Source: Streptomyces sp. H27-H5 (GTDB taxonomy: Bacteria > Actinomycetota > Actinomycetes > Streptomycetales > Streptomycetaceae). Taken from it: DNA of 35,129 nucleotides. The notes under the pieces are model-generated. The model had not been told where the DNA came from, did no database searches, and saw only the letters and a list, made by a program, of their open reading frames with translations. Made by a program: the position numbers and the translations under genes. This document shows positions 1 to 7,027 of this stretch, piece by piece; position 1 is the stretch's first letter; every line of letters begins with the position of its first letter. The stretch covers positions 1 through 35,129 of the forward strand of contig NZ_JAPNLK010000084.1 of the NCBI RefSeq assembly GCF_026627505.1, read 5' to 3'.

Positions 1-6
1 CGGGTC

Positions 7-125
7 TGTACCACGCTTCGCGTGGTACAACCAGTGATCGGCTTCGCCGATCACTTGACAGCGTTTCACGTTGTCTGCTATATGCCCCCGCTTCGCGGGG
101 GCTGGTGATCCGCTTCGCGGATCAC
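7..125. repeat. Four tandem hairpins with GCTTCGC centre
   Basis: Four perfect inverted repeats lie within 120 bases: 7-29, 33-55, 84-102 and 105-125. Each has 8-10 bp arms and the same 3-base loop TTC, closed as GC-TTC-GC, although the arm sequences differ (GTACCACGC, AGTGATCGGC, GCCCCCGC, GTGATCCGC). No gene covers them. They could be terminators for a gene left of the window, or part of the replication origin that starts at about 165. Only the structure is seen; the role is unknown. Confidence 0.75.
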
Positions 126-164
126 TGATTTTGTCTGCGGATGAGAGATGGAAGGTGGTTACGC

Positions 165-523
165 ACCGCCAAACCGTGCACCCCCTCCATTTGGGCATTT
201 CCGCAGCTCAGGGCCACTTTGGCCCGTCGCCGGTTGGTTTCGGGTCTCTGCCTGGTTACCGGCACCGCCAAACTGTGCACCCTTTTTCCACAGCCTGGAA
301 ATCGAACAGCGGGTGGGGGGTGCACAGTTTGGCGGTGCCGGTCTGACCTGTGTGTATAGGTCGTTTCTTGCCTGGTAGTTGAAAACGATTCCCATCCATT
401 GTTCGAGTAAGGGGTGCAAGTAAACATCTGACCCTTACTCAAATGGGGTGCATCCAGTGGCGGTTCCGGCGCGATCGGGCCGTTGTTGCAGGTCAACGCC
501 GTAACCGCCAAAACGTGCACCCC
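165..523. repeat. Left iteron block of the putative replication origin
   Basis: Copies of a repeat with core TGCACGGTTTGGCGGT occur at 165-185 (reverse), 264-282 (reverse), 316-342 (forward) and 504-523 (reverse), plus a degenerate forward copy at 445-469. The same repeat recurs at 4190-4396. Between 2 copies, 259-282 and 318-341 form a perfect 24-base inverted repeat. A further inverted repeat, GAGTAAGGG/CCCTTACTC, is at 405-440. Two near matches to DnaA boxes are at 284-292 (TTTTCCACA) and 539-547 (reverse of CTATCCACA). Repeated sites plus DnaA-like boxes in a 730-base gene-free stretch are typical of an iteron-controlled plasmid origin; that role is inferred. Confidence 0.7.
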
Positions 524-751
524 TTTCCCACAGATGCCTGTGGATAGCCGCGCGCCAACGTGTGACCGCCAGGAGGCCGCGGAGTCGCTCCCGTCGGGAG
601 CGGGGCCCTGGGGTGGAGATCGTTCGCGGGAGGAGCGTACAGCCCGCCTCTGCCCCCTTCTTGTCGGTCGGTCACATCGGGGGCGTGTCGGATGGGTTGA
701 TCCTGCGGCCGGCCGCGCGAGGCCCATGGGACGCGAGCGGGAATCGCCATG

Positions 752-787
752 CAACTTGCAGTGCAACTTGTAGTTGGAGTGCAAGTT
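752..787. promoter_or_regulatory. 12-base operator repeats before the coiled-coil gene
   Basis: Two direct 12-base units, CAACTTGCAGTG (752-763) and CAACTTGTAGTT (764-775), are followed by an inverted copy TGCAAGTT (780-787). The second unit overlaps the -35 box. The same arrangement occurs before the genes at 21509 and 25596, so this is probably a binding site for a shared regulator. Confidence 0.65.
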
Positions 788-796
788 CGCTAATGT
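768..796 (+). promoter_or_regulatory. Promoter of the 852-2834 gene
   Basis: TTGTAG (768-773) and TAATGT (791-796) are separated by 17 bases, a good sigma-70 type promoter. Transcription would start near 803, about 50 bases before the ATG. The -35 box lies inside the 12-base operator repeat, so binding there would block RNA polymerase. Confidence 0.55.
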
Positions 797-851
797 GGGG
801 ACCGCACCCCCCGCCGGTAATGCGGCGGAATGATCGGAAGGAATTTTCCCC

Positions 852-2834
852 ATGACCACAACCACCGAGGCCGCTACCCCGGTTGCAGGCGTTGCGCTGG
901 CCGCAGTGCTCAAGGCAAGCGCAACTGCTGCGGACGCTCTCGCCGAGGCCGAGAAGTTCAAGAACCTGGCCGAGGCATCCCACAGCGCGGCCAACGGCGC
1001 GTTGGAGCTGGCCGAGGCCGCGCGCACGCGCGCTGAGGTCGAGGGGGCGGCGGACGACGCCGAGGCCGAGGCCGAGGAAGCGGCAACGGCGGTCAAGAAG
1101 TGCAAGAGCGCGGTTGCTCGCGCGGCCCGTGCGCGCACCGCGTGCCGGAAGGCGGCCGGCGCGGTCACCGGTGAGTGCGGAGCCGAGGCGGACCGGGCGG
1201 CCGAGGAAGCTGGGGACGCCGTTGACACGGCGCGGGAAGCGCTCGGCTCTGCGGAGGAAGCGGCCGAGGCCGCGAAGGCCGCGGCTGAACTCGCGCGGAC
1301 CGAGGCCGACAGCGAGTGCATGCGGTGCGCTGAGTGGATGTGCGCCTGCCGAGAGATCATGTGCGCGATCCTCGCCCGGAGCGGGTCCGGAGCGGTGCGC
1401 ACCGTCGATGCCGAGGCGGTCCGCATCGGCGAACTGATCATGGCCGAGGATGACGAACTCCGGGCCGCTGGTCAGATGATGCTTTGCGGCGCATGGGCCG
1501 AGGCGGAGGAACTCATCACGCGTGCCACCGAGGCGCCGGCCGAGGCGGAGGAGCGGCGCGCGGCAGTCCGCGCGACCGAGGCCGCGCAGACTGCCGCGGG
1601 TCCGACGCCGGTTGCTACGGCCGAGGGCCGCACGGTGCGCGAGTGGAAGGCCGAGGCTGGCAGTCACGCGGAACGCGCAACCGAGGCGTACGAGTGCAGC
1701 CGCGCGCTTATGGATGCTCTGCGCAAGCGTCTCGGCGGATGGCTGCCGCTCTGCGACGTTCCGGCGGACGCGTCCGTCGGTGCCGAGCGTGCGGACGTTG
1801 TCCCCGGATGGGTGGACGCGGTTTACGCGGAAGTCCGGGCCGCGGCGCGACGGGTGTCCCGCCGGTCGATTCGGGCCTATGACGCGGAGTGTCACATCCG
1901 GTGGGACGTTGACGGGGAAGAGACCACCGACCCTGCCCGCGCGGCCCAGTGGGCCCGTAGGGCCGAGGCACTCGCCAACGGGTGCGAGGCAGACGCGCGC
2001 GCCATGGCCGAGGCGGTCGCGTGGCATGAGGTGACGCAGGAGCGCGCGGACACCATCAGGCGCGCTGAATACCTCGTGGAGGACGCGGAACGGGCGTACG
2101 AGAGCGCGCAGCGTCCGGGAATGTGGAAAGACAGCTACGGCCGGAAGGTGGGCACTACGTCCGCGCTGCGGTCCCTCTACGTCTCCCGTACGGCACTGGC
2201 CGCGGTGAACGGGTCCCCGTTCGTCGCGGTCCCGGACATGACCGACACGGGGACCGTGCGCGGGTGGAACGTGCTGGAGTGCTCCCCCCATCGCTACCTC
2301 GGCACGGTGACCCGTACGGTTCATCGCGCCCAGTGTGAGCAGAACGCCGAGGCCGAGGCGTACAGGCTCAACCGCGCGGCGGAGTATGACCGGACCATTG
2401 CCCGGATGCGGGACGACGTGAACGCCATTGACGCCGTGTGGGCCGATGACGCAGACCGCGGCGCGGTCCCCGTTTCCACCCGTCGGTGGGATGAGGCGAC
2501 CCGCGCGACGAACGGCGCAGCGCCCGGCACCGAGACCCCCGATGCAGCCGCGCCGGCTGTGCGGGCGCCGGCCCTGACCCTCGTGGCCGCCCCTGTTGCC
2601 CGGCCCCTGTCGCGTCCGGCGCAGGCGGGGGGAGTGGGGGGAGTCTGCGCAGGTCACAGGGCACGACAGGACGCCGCGCGACAGGCCGCGCGACAGGCCG
2701 CGCGACAGCCTTCCAGCGGTGCGAGGTGCTTGATGTCAGCGGGCGGGAGGCGCGGGCCTCCCCGTGCTCCTGGCCCTAGGGTCAGGGGGCTGAATCCTCC
2801 TTGGGGCGCCGCGGGAGTCATTCCTGAAACTTGA
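852..2834 (+). CDS. Ala/Glu-rich coiled-coil protein
   Basis: This 660-residue protein is not recognised. Residues about 10-180 are almost only Ala, Glu, Arg and Lys in heptad-like order, which suggests a long coiled coil. Cysteines are unusually frequent for such a protein, including a cluster near residues 157-166 (CMRCAEWMCAC). The middle part is more ordinary and keeps returning to Ala/Glu helices. The last 100 residues are Pro/Ala-rich, with a 4-residue AARQ repeat. The start is supported by AAGGAA eight bases before the ATG. It lies between two iteron blocks and just upstream of the TniQ-like gene, so a structural or DNA-organising role in replication is possible but is inference. No membrane segment or known catalytic motif is visible. 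Confidence 0.8.
   Translation: MTTTTEAATPVAGVALAAVLKASATAADALAEAEKFKNLAEASHSAANGALELAEAARTRAEVEGAADDAEAEAEEAATAVKKCKSAVARAARARTACRKAAGAVTGECGAEADRAAEEAGDAVDTAREALGSAEEAAEAAKAAAELARTEADSECMRCAEWMCACREIMCAILARSGSGAVRTVDAEAVRIGELIMAEDDELRAAGQMMLCGAWAEAEELITRATEAPAEAEERRAAVRATEAAQTAAGPTPVATAEGRTVREWKAEAGSHAERATEAYECSRALMDALRKRLGGWLPLCDVPADASVGAERADVVPGWVDAVYAEVRAAARRVSRRSIRAYDAECHIRWDVDGEETTDPARAAQWARRAEALANGCEADARAMAEAVAWHEVTQERADTIRRAEYLVEDAERAYESAQRPGMWKDSYGRKVGTTSALRSLYVSRTALAAVNGSPFVAVPDMTDTGTVRGWNVLECSPHRYLGTVTRTVHRAQCEQNAEAEAYRLNRAAEYDRTIARMRDDVNAIDAVWADDADRGAVPVSTRRWDEATRATNGAAPGTETPDAAAPAVRAPALTLVAAPVARPLSRPAQAGGVGGVCAGHRARQDAARQAARQAARQPSSGARCLMSAGGRRGPPRAPGPRVRGLNPPWGAAGVIPET
2673..2708 (+). 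repeat. Three 12-base tandem repeats in the coding sequence
   Basis: The unit GCCGCGCGACAG is repeated three times without change and encodes AARQ three times near the C-terminus of the coiled-coil protein. Identical units suggest recent slippage expansion, so the copy number may vary between relatives. Confidence 0.85.
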
Positions 2835-2910
2835 CAGGGTCGCGTCAAAACAGTGAAAGGGGAGCCGGCTTCCCGGCCCTCGCGGTGCCCTGCTGTGGGA
2901 CCGTGCCGAC

Positions 2911-4008
2911 ATGAATTCCAGCCCGACGCCCGCACCGCTCACGGCGCACGATCTCCCGATTCGCGTCCCCCTGATCCATGGGGAGGCGACGGCCTCGTAC
3001 CTGGCCCGCACCTCGACCGCCAACGGCCTACCCCTCCCCGTGCTCCTTGCCGCGATCGGAGACGCCCCCCTCCCCGACGAGGGCCTGTTGCCCGAGCGCG
3101 AGGAGATCCTCCTCTCCGCCCAGGCGCTCGCTCGGCTGGCTGCACTGGTCGAGCGGGAGCCTGACCAACTCGCCCGCGCACTACCCGGCGCCCACGCTGG
3201 TCGCCTCGTCTGCGAGCTGCGCCTCGAACTGTGGCCGAGGGACCTCGCAGCCCTGCCGCTGCCGGCCTGCCCCCTGTGCATGGAGCCGGGGGCGTGGCTT
3301 GCCGCCGAGGGGCACCGGTGGCGGCCGTGCGGCTGCGGCCGTCGGTGGATGGCCGGGGACGATGGCGGATACCTCATCGACACGGGACCGGTTCCAGAAC
3401 TCGGGCGGGCTCTGGTGCAGCACCGCGAGCTCGTGCACCGACTGGGGCCGGTCGGTGACGCCCTCGTCGCGGACGCGCATCAGGTCATGCTGTGGTGGTG
3501 GGTCGGCGGGCAGTTTTCCGCCGAAGCGTGGCACGCTCGCGAGGACGCTCTCGGCATGTCCCGGCACCGACGCCGCGCGGCACCCGCAGTCGTCTACCCC
3601 GAGGCCGTCGCGGTGGCCGAACTCATGTGGAAATGGGAGGAGCGGCGCAGAAGGCCCGGGGCCTCGTTCGAGGGATGGGTCGAGAGTGTCGGGCGGCTCA
3701 GTCCTGCCGGCGCGCTGGCCAAGCGGGAACGTGTGCCGCTCAAATACTGGTTGGAGCAGCACCGGCCGGAACCGCCAGGGAAGCCGAAGGGCCTCACCGC
3801 TGTGGAGCGCCGCTGGAATCGGCTTCCGGACCTGCACCAGCGCCAGCCGCCCACCGATCACGGGCCGTTCCGGACGCCGTCGTGCCTCATGTGGGTCTAC
3901 GGTCTCCCTCTCACTGAGACGACGACCGTGTGCCCCCGCTGCAACGGCCGTGCCCCGAGCTGCCGATGGGTGGCCTACCCCGGGTGTATCGGCCTGCCTC
4001 GGAAGTAG
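2911..4008 (+). CDS. TniQ-like zinc-binding protein, candidate replication initiator
   Basis: The N-terminal segment of this 365-residue protein (about residues 12-50, with RVPLIHGEATASYLAR and NGLPLPVLL) resembles the start of TniQ-family proteins, which are DNA-binding adaptors in Tn7-like elements and also occur on actinomycete plasmids. A zinc-ribbon-like CPLC...CGC segment follows near residues 117-143. The C-terminus carries a second Cys cluster (CPRCNGRAPSCRW...C). No transposase or ATPase partner is nearby, so a transposition role is unlikely. Its position between two blocks of the same iteron makes it the best candidate for the iteron-binding initiator. The start codon has only a weak GGGA before it; a possible promoter begins with TTGACA at 2831. 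Replication function is inference. Confidence 0.7.
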   Translation: MNSSPTPAPLTAHDLPIRVPLIHGEATASYLARTSTANGLPLPVLLAAIGDAPLPDEGLLPEREEILLSAQALARLAALVEREPDQLARALPGAHAGRLVCELRLELWPRDLAALPLPACPLCMEPGAWLAAEGHRWRPCGCGRRWMAGDDGGYLIDTGPVPELGRALVQHRELVHRLGPVGDALVADAHQVMLWWWVGGQFSAEAWHAREDALGMSRHRRRAAPAVVYPEAVAVAELMWKWEERRRRPGASFEGWVESVGRLSPAGALAKRERVPLKYWLEQHRPEPPGKPKGLTAVERRWNRLPDLHQRQPPTDHGPFRTPSCLMWVYGLPLTETTTVCPRCNGRAPSCRWVAYPGCIGLPRK

Positions 4009-4189
4009 GGGCCCGTGAGCCCCGGACGACGTCGAGCACCAGGAGGCGGGAGTCGTCCACCCCGGGCGGAACTTGGCCGGGCCCTTGCCGTTCCTTGGGA
4101 AATCCGCTGGCTCCGGCGCAGCATCGGTGACAGGGTCGTATGCCCCCAGTTCATACAGCATGCGCAGCCGTCATAACGACTGTTCGCGA

Positions 4190-4396
4190 GGGGTGCACGG
4201 TTTGGCGGTTCCGGTCCCACCAGGGGATATGCAGGGATGTCCGGCTCCGCGTTCGCCGGACTGCGGTAGGGGGTGCACGGTTTGGCGGTTCCGGTGTACT
4301 GGGGGTGCACGGTTTGGCGGTTCCGGTCCCACCTGCGGTTTTCCCGTCCCACTGTTCCCGCAGTGGCGCCGGAGGCCTGAGCGTGGCGGTTCCGGT
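4190..4396. repeat. Right iteron block
   Basis: Three identical 26-base forward copies lie at 4190-4215, 4270-4295 and 4302-4327, sharing the core TGCACGGTTTGGCGGT and ending TCCGGT. A fourth, partial copy (TGGCGGTTCCGGT) is at 4384-4396. They match the left block at 165-523, more than 3.6 kb away. No gene occupies 4009-4462, so this stretch is either part of the origin or a second binding array used for copy control. Confidence 0.75.
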
Positions 4397-4462
4397 TCCT
4401 CATGGTTCCGGCGAGCGGCAGACTTGGGGCGCATCGACCGACATCAGGAGGGGACACCGCGC

Positions 4463-4810
4463 ATGGCTGACGCCGTAGACGCTGAGGATCGGAGCACCGC
4501 ACGCAGGGTGGTCACGGAGGAGCAGTACCAGGCAGCCGTCAGGGAAGCGGGCGCCATCCTCTCGCGGGCTGGTGCGTTCGCCGGTGAGGAACCTCTCGCC
4601 GACGCCGTGACTGCCGTCCTGGCGGCGGTGGGTCTCCTCGTGCCGCCACCCGAGCCCGAGCTCGATACCTGTACGGCGCAGTTCCCGGACGAGCGCGGCG
4701 ACTGGTGGCAGTGCCTCGAAGATCCGGGCCACGAACCGGCAGAGGGACACGACGCCGGCGACTGGTCATGGTCCGACGATTCCCCCGAGGCGGTTCCGGC
4801 CCGCGCCTGA
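4463..4810 (+). CDS. Small acidic hypothetical protein
   Basis: This 115-residue protein is not recognised. It has a predicted helical N-terminal half (residues 15-70, Ala-rich) and an acidic C-terminus rich in Asp, Trp and Glu (GDWWQCLEDPGHEPAEGHD). The ATG is preceded by AGGAGGGG nine bases upstream, a strong ribosome binding site. It lies directly after the right iterons and ends against a strong terminator facing the parAB operon. Comparable small acidic proteins are common in Streptomyces; no function is assigned. Confidence 0.75.
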   Translation: MADAVDAEDRSTARRVVTEEQYQAAVREAGAILSRAGAFAGEEPLADAVTAVLAAVGLLVPPPEPELDTCTAQFPDERGDWWQCLEDPGHEPAEGHDAGDWSWSDDSPEAVPARA

Positions 4811-4828
4811 CCCCCACCCGCATGCGCA

Positions 4829-4858
4829 CGGCCCCGGAGCTCATGAGCTCCGGGGCCG
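4829..4858. terminator. Perfect 30-base palindrome, bidirectional terminator
   Basis: CGGCCCCGGAGCTCA and its exact complement form a 30-base palindrome between the convergent gene ends at 4810 and 4914. It is GC-rich without a long T run, which is usual for Streptomyces terminators. It differs in sequence from the parS candidate 14 bases further on. Confidence 0.7.
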
Positions 4859-4871
4859 TTGCCTTCTCGCT

Positions 4872-4903
4872 CGCGTTTTCTCTCCAATTGGAGAGAAAAC
4901 GCG
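4872..4903. promoter_or_regulatory. Candidate parS site 1
   Basis: This is a perfect 32-base palindrome with core CTCTCCAATTGGAGAG (4880-4895), located just after the parB stop codon. The same 16-base core is repeated inside parB. It contains an AT-rich centre unlike its surroundings. Placement and duplication fit a centromere bound by the ParB-like protein; a terminator role is also possible for this copy but not for the one inside the gene. Confidence 0.6.
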
Positions 4904-4913
4904 CGGGGCGTGC

Positions 4914-6140
4914 CTAGTCGCGCCACACGCCGGGAGGCGTGTCCTCCTCCGGGAGGTGCTTGTCGCAGTAGTAGGCGGTTCCCTGCTGGGGGTCTTCCAC
5001 CTTCCAGGTGGTGAGTTCCGCGCACGGTTCTCCCTCGGCCGGGGCCGGGGTCGCACAGTGGGGGGTCCAGTCGCTCCCCTTGGCGGCCGGGTGGCCCTTG
5101 ATCCGGCGCTCGGCGGTCCGGGTGGCCTTTGCTCGCGGGTTGGGGCGCCACGTGAAGCGGGCCACGCCGCGGCCGGCTGTCTCGGTGTGCCGGTCCTCGA
5201 TCCGATCCGAGAGGACGCTCAAGGAGCTTGCTCCTTGGTCCGTGGCAAGCTCGACGACGAGAGCGAGAACGTCCGAGGTATCCAGTGGGACGCGGTGACC
5301 GAGGGACAGGAAATCGGCCCACTCCCCCAGCTTGGCCGCGACCTCGGCGGGGACGACGGCCGCGATCCGTACCGGTGCAGCCTTGGCTGCGGGCCCGTCG
5401 TCGCCGGAGGCGGGGCCCTTGGGTTCCTTCTCGATTTCCTCTCCAATTGGAGAGGAAATCTTCGGAGGGGCCGTCATGACGCGGCGGGTCGTGTCCCGTA
5501 CGACCTGGGCGGCTTCCTCGGGGTCCTCAGGGAGCTCGGCGGGAAGCTGCTTCCGGATTTCGATGATCACCGCCCCCGTGACCTTCTGTCCGCCCTCCCC
5601 GGCTGCCTTGTCTGCGCTCTGGTAGAGCTCTATGGCCGGGCGCCTACCGAGGTCCTTCTCAACCTTCCGGAGGTTGCGGACGTGATGCTCCGAGGGCGTG
5701 TTCGTGCCGGTGGCCGCGGCGACTGCCAGGGCCAGGGGCGCGCCATCCATCCACCGGCGGACGTGTGCGGGGCTCTTGCCGGTGACAGATCGGGCGTACT
5801 GGTCGAAGGTCAGGTTCTGGTCACGGTGGAACTTGCCCTTGGCTGCCAGAGTCAGGGCCTTGCCGATAACCCAGATCGCTGCGTCACCGGCCGCGAGCGC
5901 GGACCGGATCACGCCCTCGGTCAGGTCCCGCTGTCGAACCTCGGTCTCGCTCAGGGGCGAGCGGTCCCCCTCGGCGACGTCTGCGACGTCATCGAGGTCC
6001 GGGAGCTGGTCGGCGAGCTCCCGGACGCCAGCCACGGCCGACGACATGTCGGGCAGGTGGGCGGCGGTGTTCTTCACCGCGCGACCGCCCTTGCGGGCCC
6101 GGTTGAGGATGTCGGCGCGGTTCGTCGTCTGCACCGTCAC
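4914..6140 (-). CDS. ParB-like partition protein
   Basis: The 408-residue product overlaps the end of parA by four bases (ATGA), the usual parAB arrangement. Residues about 70-130 contain a helical DNA-binding-like region (FDQYARSVTGKSPAHVRRW). A Pro/Glu/Ala linker follows at about residues 220-260, encoded over a candidate parS palindrome. The C-terminal domain ends with Cys/His residues (HCATP, EPCAEL, YYCDKHLPEE) that may bind zinc. The classical ParB/Spo0J N-terminal box is not evident, so the assignment rests mainly on the partner ParA and the nearby palindromes. It would bind parS and stimulate ParA to segregate the plasmid. Confidence 0.65.
   Translation of the reverse strand: MTVQTTNRADILNRARKGGRAVKNTAAHLPDMSSAVAGVRELADQLPDLDDVADVAEGDRSPLSETEVRQRDLTEGVIRSALAAGDAAIWVIGKALTLAAKGKFHRDQNLTFDQYARSVTGKSPAHVRRWMDGAPLALAVAAATGTNTPSEHHVRNLRKVEKDLGRRPAIELYQSADKAAGEGGQKVTGAVIIEIRKQLPAELPEDPEEAAQVVRDTTRRVMTAPPKISSPIGEEIEKEPKGPASGDDGPAAKAAPVRIAAVVPAEVAAKLGEWADFLSLGHRVPLDTSDVLALVVELATDQGASSLSVLSDRIEDRHTETAGRGVARFTWRPNPRAKATRTAERRIKGHPAAKGSDWTPHCATPAPAEGEPCAELTTWKVEDPQQGTAYYCDKHLPEEDTPPGVWRD
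5433..5460. promoter_or_regulatory. Candidate parS site 2, inside parB
   Basis: This is a perfect 28-base palindrome whose central 16 bases (5439-5454) are identical to site 1. It lies in the part of parB encoding the low-complexity linker around SSPIGEEIEKE. A perfect palindrome conserved within a coding region is unlikely to be a terminator and supports a protein-binding role. Confidence 0.65.
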
Positions 6141-6820
6141 GCGCTCGCCTCCCGGGCGAGCTCGGCGGCGAGGAGGTCCATGGGCGAGCCGGGGATGAGC
6201 TTGGGCTCCAGACCGTAGGACTGTCCGTAACCGTCCTGAGCGTCCACTCGCGGGACACGCGTCTTGAGCACCGTGAAGCCGGCGCCCGTCAGGTCCTTGT
6301 ATGTGTCGTCAGCCGCCTTGGCGGAGGCGTTCGTCAGGGTCAGACAGATGACGAGGCGTGGGACGTGTGCGCCGACCTCTTCGAGGTGGTCGATGGCGGC
6401 CAGGACGGAGCCGGCTCGGTTGAGCTCCATGCGGGTCGGAGGCAGTGTCAACACCGCCAGGTCGACGCCCGCCAGGACCGCGAAGTGCATGTTCCCCGCC
6501 TTGCGGTTCCACGCTCCGGTGTCGACGGCGAGGAGGCCGGACTCCGGGGTGTACTTCACGAGCTGGTCCCGGACCTTGGACCGGTTCGGCGCGGGGTACA
6601 CGGGCCCGCCGAGGTCCGCCTCGTCTGCCCAGTCGATCAGGCTGCCGTTTTCCTCGTCGCCGGGCTCGTCGGCGTCCATGGCCGACCCCGGGATGCCAGC
6701 GTCGTTCCAGTGCTTGAGCATGTGGGCGATGATCGTGCTTTTGCCGGTCCCGCCCTTGCCGATGAAGGCGAGTCGCCGGCCCTGCTGGGGGATCACCACG
6801 GCGGGTGAATGTGTCGTCAT
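6137..6820 (-). CDS. parA: ParA-family partition ATPase
   Basis: The protein has 227 residues, short for ParA. A deviant Walker A motif GKGGTGKST lies at residues 21-29, including the signature lysine of MinD/ParA ATPases. AMDADEP follows where this family has a conserved Asp, and LLAVDTGAWN near residue 97 matches the Walker A-prime/B region. It would use ATP to form a dynamic pattern on the nucleoid and move plasmid copies through the ParB-parS complex. It starts the operon and overlaps the next gene by ATGA. The ribosome binding site is weak. There is no N-terminal HTH, so autoregulation would depend on ParB. Confidence 0.85.
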   Translation of the reverse strand: MTTHSPAVVIPQQGRRLAFIGKGGTGKSTIIAHMLKHWNDAGIPGSAMDADEPGDEENGSLIDWADEADLGGPVYPAPNRSKVRDQLVKYTPESGLLAVDTGAWNRKAGNMHFAVLAGVDLAVLTLPPTRMELNRAGSVLAAIDHLEEVGAHVPRLVICLTLTNASAKAADDTYKDLTGAGFTVLKTRVPRVDAQDGYGQSYGLEPKLIPGSPMDLLAAELAREASA

Positions 6821-6973
6821 ACGGGAGACGGTAGTCCTTGATCACGCCGATTCATGCACGCTTTCCCACTCGGATGGGGGAGTGCGGAAGCATGGCGGCG
6901 CTCGGGTCTCTCAACCCCCTTACGAACTACGGGAAGAGTGGAGATCGACGATTTCGCTGACCCGACGGAAAGA

Positions 6974-7011
6974 CGGGTGGGGCCCGGCGCGACTGCGCCG
7001 GGCCCCACCCG
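6974..7011 (-). terminator. Terminator after tap
   Basis: A 17-bp perfect stem, CGGGTGGGGCCCGGCGC with its complement, and the 4-base loop GACT lie 17 bases beyond the tap stop codon. In the leftward direction it is followed by a short pyrimidine stretch. It would end the tpg-tap transcript before parA. Confidence 0.8.
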
Positions 7012-7027
7012 ATGTGCCTCCGAGCCG

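Noticed and set aside
7..125. Hairpins read as the plasmid telomere itself
   Set aside because: The first bases do not resemble the usual CCCGCGGAGCGGG-type end, and a window edge is not evidence of a physical end.
672..2657. Long open frame on the minus strand opposite the coiled-coil gene
   Set aside because: It arises from GC-rich codon bias opposite a real gene; its protein is Arg/Gly/Pro-rich with no family, and it lacks a ribosome binding site.
2911..4008. TniQ-like gene as part of a Tn7-like or CRISPR-associated transposon
   Set aside because: No TnsA/B/C-like genes, CRISPR repeats or transposon ends are visible near it.
4829..4858. Palindrome as a third parS site
   Set aside because: It shares no core with CTCTCCAATTGGAGAG and sits at a convergent gene end, so a terminator explains it.
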